From Planctomycetaceae bacterium (GTDB lineage: Bacteria; Planctomycetota; Planctomycetia; Pirellulales; Pirellulaceae), in assembly GCA_002862265.1 (NCBI GenBank), contig PKCQ01000075.1, positions 1 through 16,710 of the forward strand: 16,710 nucleotides of DNA. The letters are read 5' to 3'. Shown here piece by piece: positions 15,601-16,710 of the stretch. The number at the start of each line of letters is the position of its first letter. The first letter of the stretch is position 1. Under the pieces are notes generated by a model that worked only from the letters and a program-made list of their open reading frames with translations, was not told the DNA's origin and did no database searches. The translations under genes were made by a program, and so were the position numbers.

Positions 15601-16037
15601 ATCGAGTCGCTGAAGTTTTTGAGCGGTTCCTCAAAGTGTACGATGGCACCATCCTCAGCACTTACGATCCACATGTCTTGAGCCGTGACGGTCCCAAGTT
15701 CTCGGCGCTCCATCGCTTGACGCCCCGCATCGGACTGGGGAATGATCATAGTAATGGGATAAAAACGCATCCGCTTATCGTCGATCTCTTCGACTTCATG
15801 TGCGAGCAAGATCCCGTTGCTAGTGCTAATGATCTTCGGAGCCTGGGCATGCCATGAATCGTCGGCAAAGAAGGCTTCCCACCAATGATCGGCGGGTAAT
15901 GTCTGCTCAAGTGCCGCGTGCTCGGCAGCAACTTGTTGCGTTGGCTCAATCATTGGCACAACGACGAGAGCATAGAGGATCATCGCGACCAGAAGGACGC
16001 CGAGCGATTTGACGTAACGAGAAGCAAAAAGCAACAC
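12651..16037 (-). CDS. Giant membrane-anchored LptC/LptA (OstA)-like protein
   Basis: This protein has 1128 residues from GTG 16037 (AGGA about 11 bases upstream; the kdsC stop is 8 bases before). One N-terminal membrane segment (SLGVLLVAMILYALVVVPMI, about residues 11-30) anchors a large periplasmic part. That part is predicted to be beta-rich and repeatedly shows the pattern of LptA/OstA-type strands: 'element, coded loss or gain of function, layer' such as LLLSGAPAEMKIADGVLKGK, ISGNVLRATMVRRG, GNVAFNGNSAQGSYQGDG and LVVKGQTLVDNADQGYLTSE. Low-complexity linkers (SSSSSPVATEHS; QNPEPAAQGQLPPP) separate blocks. LptC is about 190 and LptA about 180 residues, so this is several-fold longer. Position right after kdsC supports a role in LPS transport. 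The alternative is an unrelated large periplasmic beta-helix or AsmA-like protein. Confidence 0.6.
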   Translation of the reverse strand: MLLFASRYVKSLGVLLVAMILYALVVVPMIEPTQQVAAEHAALEQTLPADHWWEAFFADDSWHAQAPKIISTSNGILLAHEVEEIDDKRMRFYPITMIIPQSDAGRQAMERRELGTVTAQDMWIVSAEDGAIVHFEEPLKNFSDSIPKIERVQMKGEIEVSKQAAIEAGEVPWRLWTRDLSIDKTQLTTRNEVLIEWGTSVIQGRDLLIRLRSDILGNAGSSSSVWGPLDELELYQVQKVDVVLPPGGLWADLDPKQLTTKNPALAQLPARLQAKCGGRFSFDFKSSSATLQNGVQVQHLLGNLPPDEFTCERLSISMEPPEETRAPSEADPHFDLRLGEVLVTRLEAVGTDPLKDFVAEKQVVLEAPAIGVNSQSKRLIVDLKKGEVGFYGHLDVPEAIRSTVILNYQGMRFLAPQISYRAAPREKGEGKHLGWLAAIGPGELTTSSSSPVATEHSMGDTTVRWKESLRMSPSLDKDGSQLIVVKGQTLVDNADQGYLTSEHLEVWLEKADPQGVGKSTEDNSLAGDYLPKRIFSPVATEVHTKEFHCKVAQLDLAVSYLPDPSESTADGDAGATSNEGELSLSHSAGAKDPQWVGPPQNPEPAAQGQLPPPILSANNQGNRTAKNEKPRQPIDISGNVLRATMVRRGATSWIENLHLDGPVKVSQTPKQAEAVDSKTLPWEILGSALQLATTPTEANSSSSSVDLLLSGAPAEMKIADGVLKGKAIRYNQVHGVILMEHPGEFVLPKSLLASRKNDATTPIEPSSFELNEVEWLIPPSCEWQGRMWFDGSTVWIEKNVNFRAAMRNAPDDIWPMQGRAQQMQIQMRQPIDLRNLEGAPPKLEIDEVVLHGSVEIAASPVDDLGQQKSRERLVVPKLRYSLPKQQLIASGPGWVDSRFLSDQKPGQLAVATEKEPELQGAYLNFRDSLVAAMVRKEVTLEGSVELLVGKLESWEDSMVPSLNGRILGPEDMLLNSDLLKVYGTSHLSSTQPLPGRFATTKSAKDSWEFTASGNVAFNGNSAQGSYQGDGSRLTYSKAKSLLSLYSDSREPAHIKVVPNGSGRDAFSGEANVKRFSIDPENFSRIDMDLHSSGAQMRSGVNNQEYAPGPGNTLAPSNAPDPRVDFFNR

Positions 16038-16045
16038 TGACTCGT

Positions 16046-16615
16046 TTATCCTGAAAGGTACTCTTCCCAGCTCCCTTGAGCACGCATCAATCGTTCAATT
16101 AACTCTCTCACTGCACCGCTTCCGCCGGTACAACGAGTTGTCCACGAAGCCGCGCGACGCACATCTACCGCCGCGTCTGAAACAGCAACAGGCAATCCGA
16201 CTCCACGTAGCACAGGGATATCAGGCAAGTCATCGCCGATGTAGCAAACCTCTTCTGGACTCAATTTCAGTTCCTTAAAGATCTCAATCGCCGCCGGCAG
16301 TTTCTCGGAGAAACCTTGTCGGACAGTCTGAATTTTCAACTCCGAAGCCCTGAACTGGACAACTTTTGAGTCCCGCGCAGTCAAGATCCCAAAGCCCATC
16401 CCTGATTTCTGCCACTGCTTGATCCCCATCCCATCGCGTACGTGAAACGATTTCGTTTCGACGCCTTCATTGTCGATGTTGATTCGACCATCAGTAAGAA
16501 CACCATCAACGTCCGACAAGATAAAGCGAATCGGCCTCGCGACTTCGCGATCCAATTCTGCTTGCCGATGCAGCGATGCAATGTCTTTCTCTAACGATGT
16601 GTGTAATTCTGACAC
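16046..16615 (-). CDS. kdsC: 3-deoxy-D-manno-octulosonate 8-phosphate phosphatase (KdsC family)
   Basis: This 189-residue cytosolic HAD-superfamily phosphatase removes phosphate from Kdo-8-phosphate to give Kdo for LPS inner core. Motif I is FILSDVDGVLTDGRI (31-45) with nucleophile Asp35 and Asp37; motif II is ILTARDS with Thr79; motif III Lys105 lies in QGFSEKL; motif IV is YIGDDLPDIPVL (125-136). The absence of a cap domain, GMGIKQW and the GGSGAVRELIE C-terminal loop are typical of KdsC. An N-terminal extension of about 28 residues precedes the core. The start is GTG 16615, the first possible one after an in-frame TAA; no good ribosome-binding site is seen. It is 16 bases from the upstream gene's stop and 8 from the next gene, so it lies in an operon. 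Confidence 0.88.
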   Translation of the reverse strand: MSELHTSLEKDIASLHRQAELDREVARPIRFILSDVDGVLTDGRINIDNEGVETKSFHVRDGMGIKQWQKSGMGFGILTARDSKVVQFRASELKIQTVRQGFSEKLPAAIEIFKELKLSPEEVCYIGDDLPDIPVLRGVGLPVAVSDAAVDVRRAASWTTRCTGGSGAVRELIERLMRAQGSWEEYLSG

Positions 16616-16631
16616 GCTTGCTTAGCCGCAC

Positions 16632-16710
16632 TCAGGAGGCTTCCTTCTTATGCTGCAGTAGCGAGAGAATTCGGGGCACGCCCTGAGAGATGATTGCAGC
16701 TGACACCGGA
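16632..16710 (-). CDS. C-terminal end of an unidentified protein upstream of kdsC (partial)
   Basis: An open minus-strand frame enters from the right edge and closes at TGA (16632-16634), giving a tail that reads AAIISQGVPRILSLLQHKKE. It ends 16 bases before kdsC, so it probably belongs to the same operon. In many bacteria kdsD (arabinose-5-phosphate isomerase) or another Kdo gene occupies this place, but this short helical tail does not let me name it. Confidence 0.45.
   Translation of the reverse strand, partial: PVSAAIISQGVPRILSLLQHKKEAS

Overview
The window looks like chromosomal DNA of a planctomycete, most likely a Pirellulaceae (Rhodopirellula/Blastopirellula) relative. The reasons are a DUF1559-type C-terminus with its H-X9-DG motif, a soluble planctomycete-style Ser/Thr kinase, a MerR-HTH/TPR fusion, a DUF1572 DinB-like protein, weak Shine-Dalgarno signals with several GTG starts, long intergenic stretches and mid-range GC. 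No phage, IS, CRISPR, tRNA or rRNA was recognised.

Left part (1-2265). The C-terminus of an unidentified gene (2-124) is followed by two decayed, overlapping plus-strand genes: a small one with an internal TAG (259-528) and a membrane protein ending in a DUF1559/H-X9-DG domain (495-1234). The second has several stops, frame changes and an apparent internal deletion. A dispersed repeat of about 106 bp (1255-1360) leads to an intact Tat-signal hypothetical protein (1514-2173).

Middle left (2266-7246). On the minus strand lie a small membrane-anchored, proline-rich protein (2266-2976) and an ammonium transporter gene (3343-4841). The latter has a good terminator but is broken by an in-frame TGA and a one-base deletion. 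A DinB/DUF1572 protein (5495-5998) follows on the plus strand. The stretch 5999-7246 holds no gene I can defend.

Middle (7247-10744). A D-2-hydroxyacid dehydrogenase is followed by the second repeat copy (8351-8458) and a cytosolic Ser/Thr kinase of non-RD type (8519-9679). About 1 kb of non-coding DNA then carries hairpins, a likely relic of a sigma-54 activator's Fis-type HTH (10015-10155) and a 10-bp inverted repeat.

Right part (10745-16710). A DPM1-like GT2 glycosyltransferase and a MerR-HTH/TPR protein run rightward. They converge on a minus-strand operon: an unidentified upstream gene (partial), kdsC, and a very large (1128 aa) membrane-anchored protein with LptA/OstA-like character. 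The kdsC-lptC order is the classic LPS-transport arrangement, so this cluster probably makes Kdo and exports LPS, with a giant protein in the LptC/LptA position. At least four genes or relics in the window are broken, so either this is a region of decay or the sequence carries errors. That should be settled before reading biology into the lesions.
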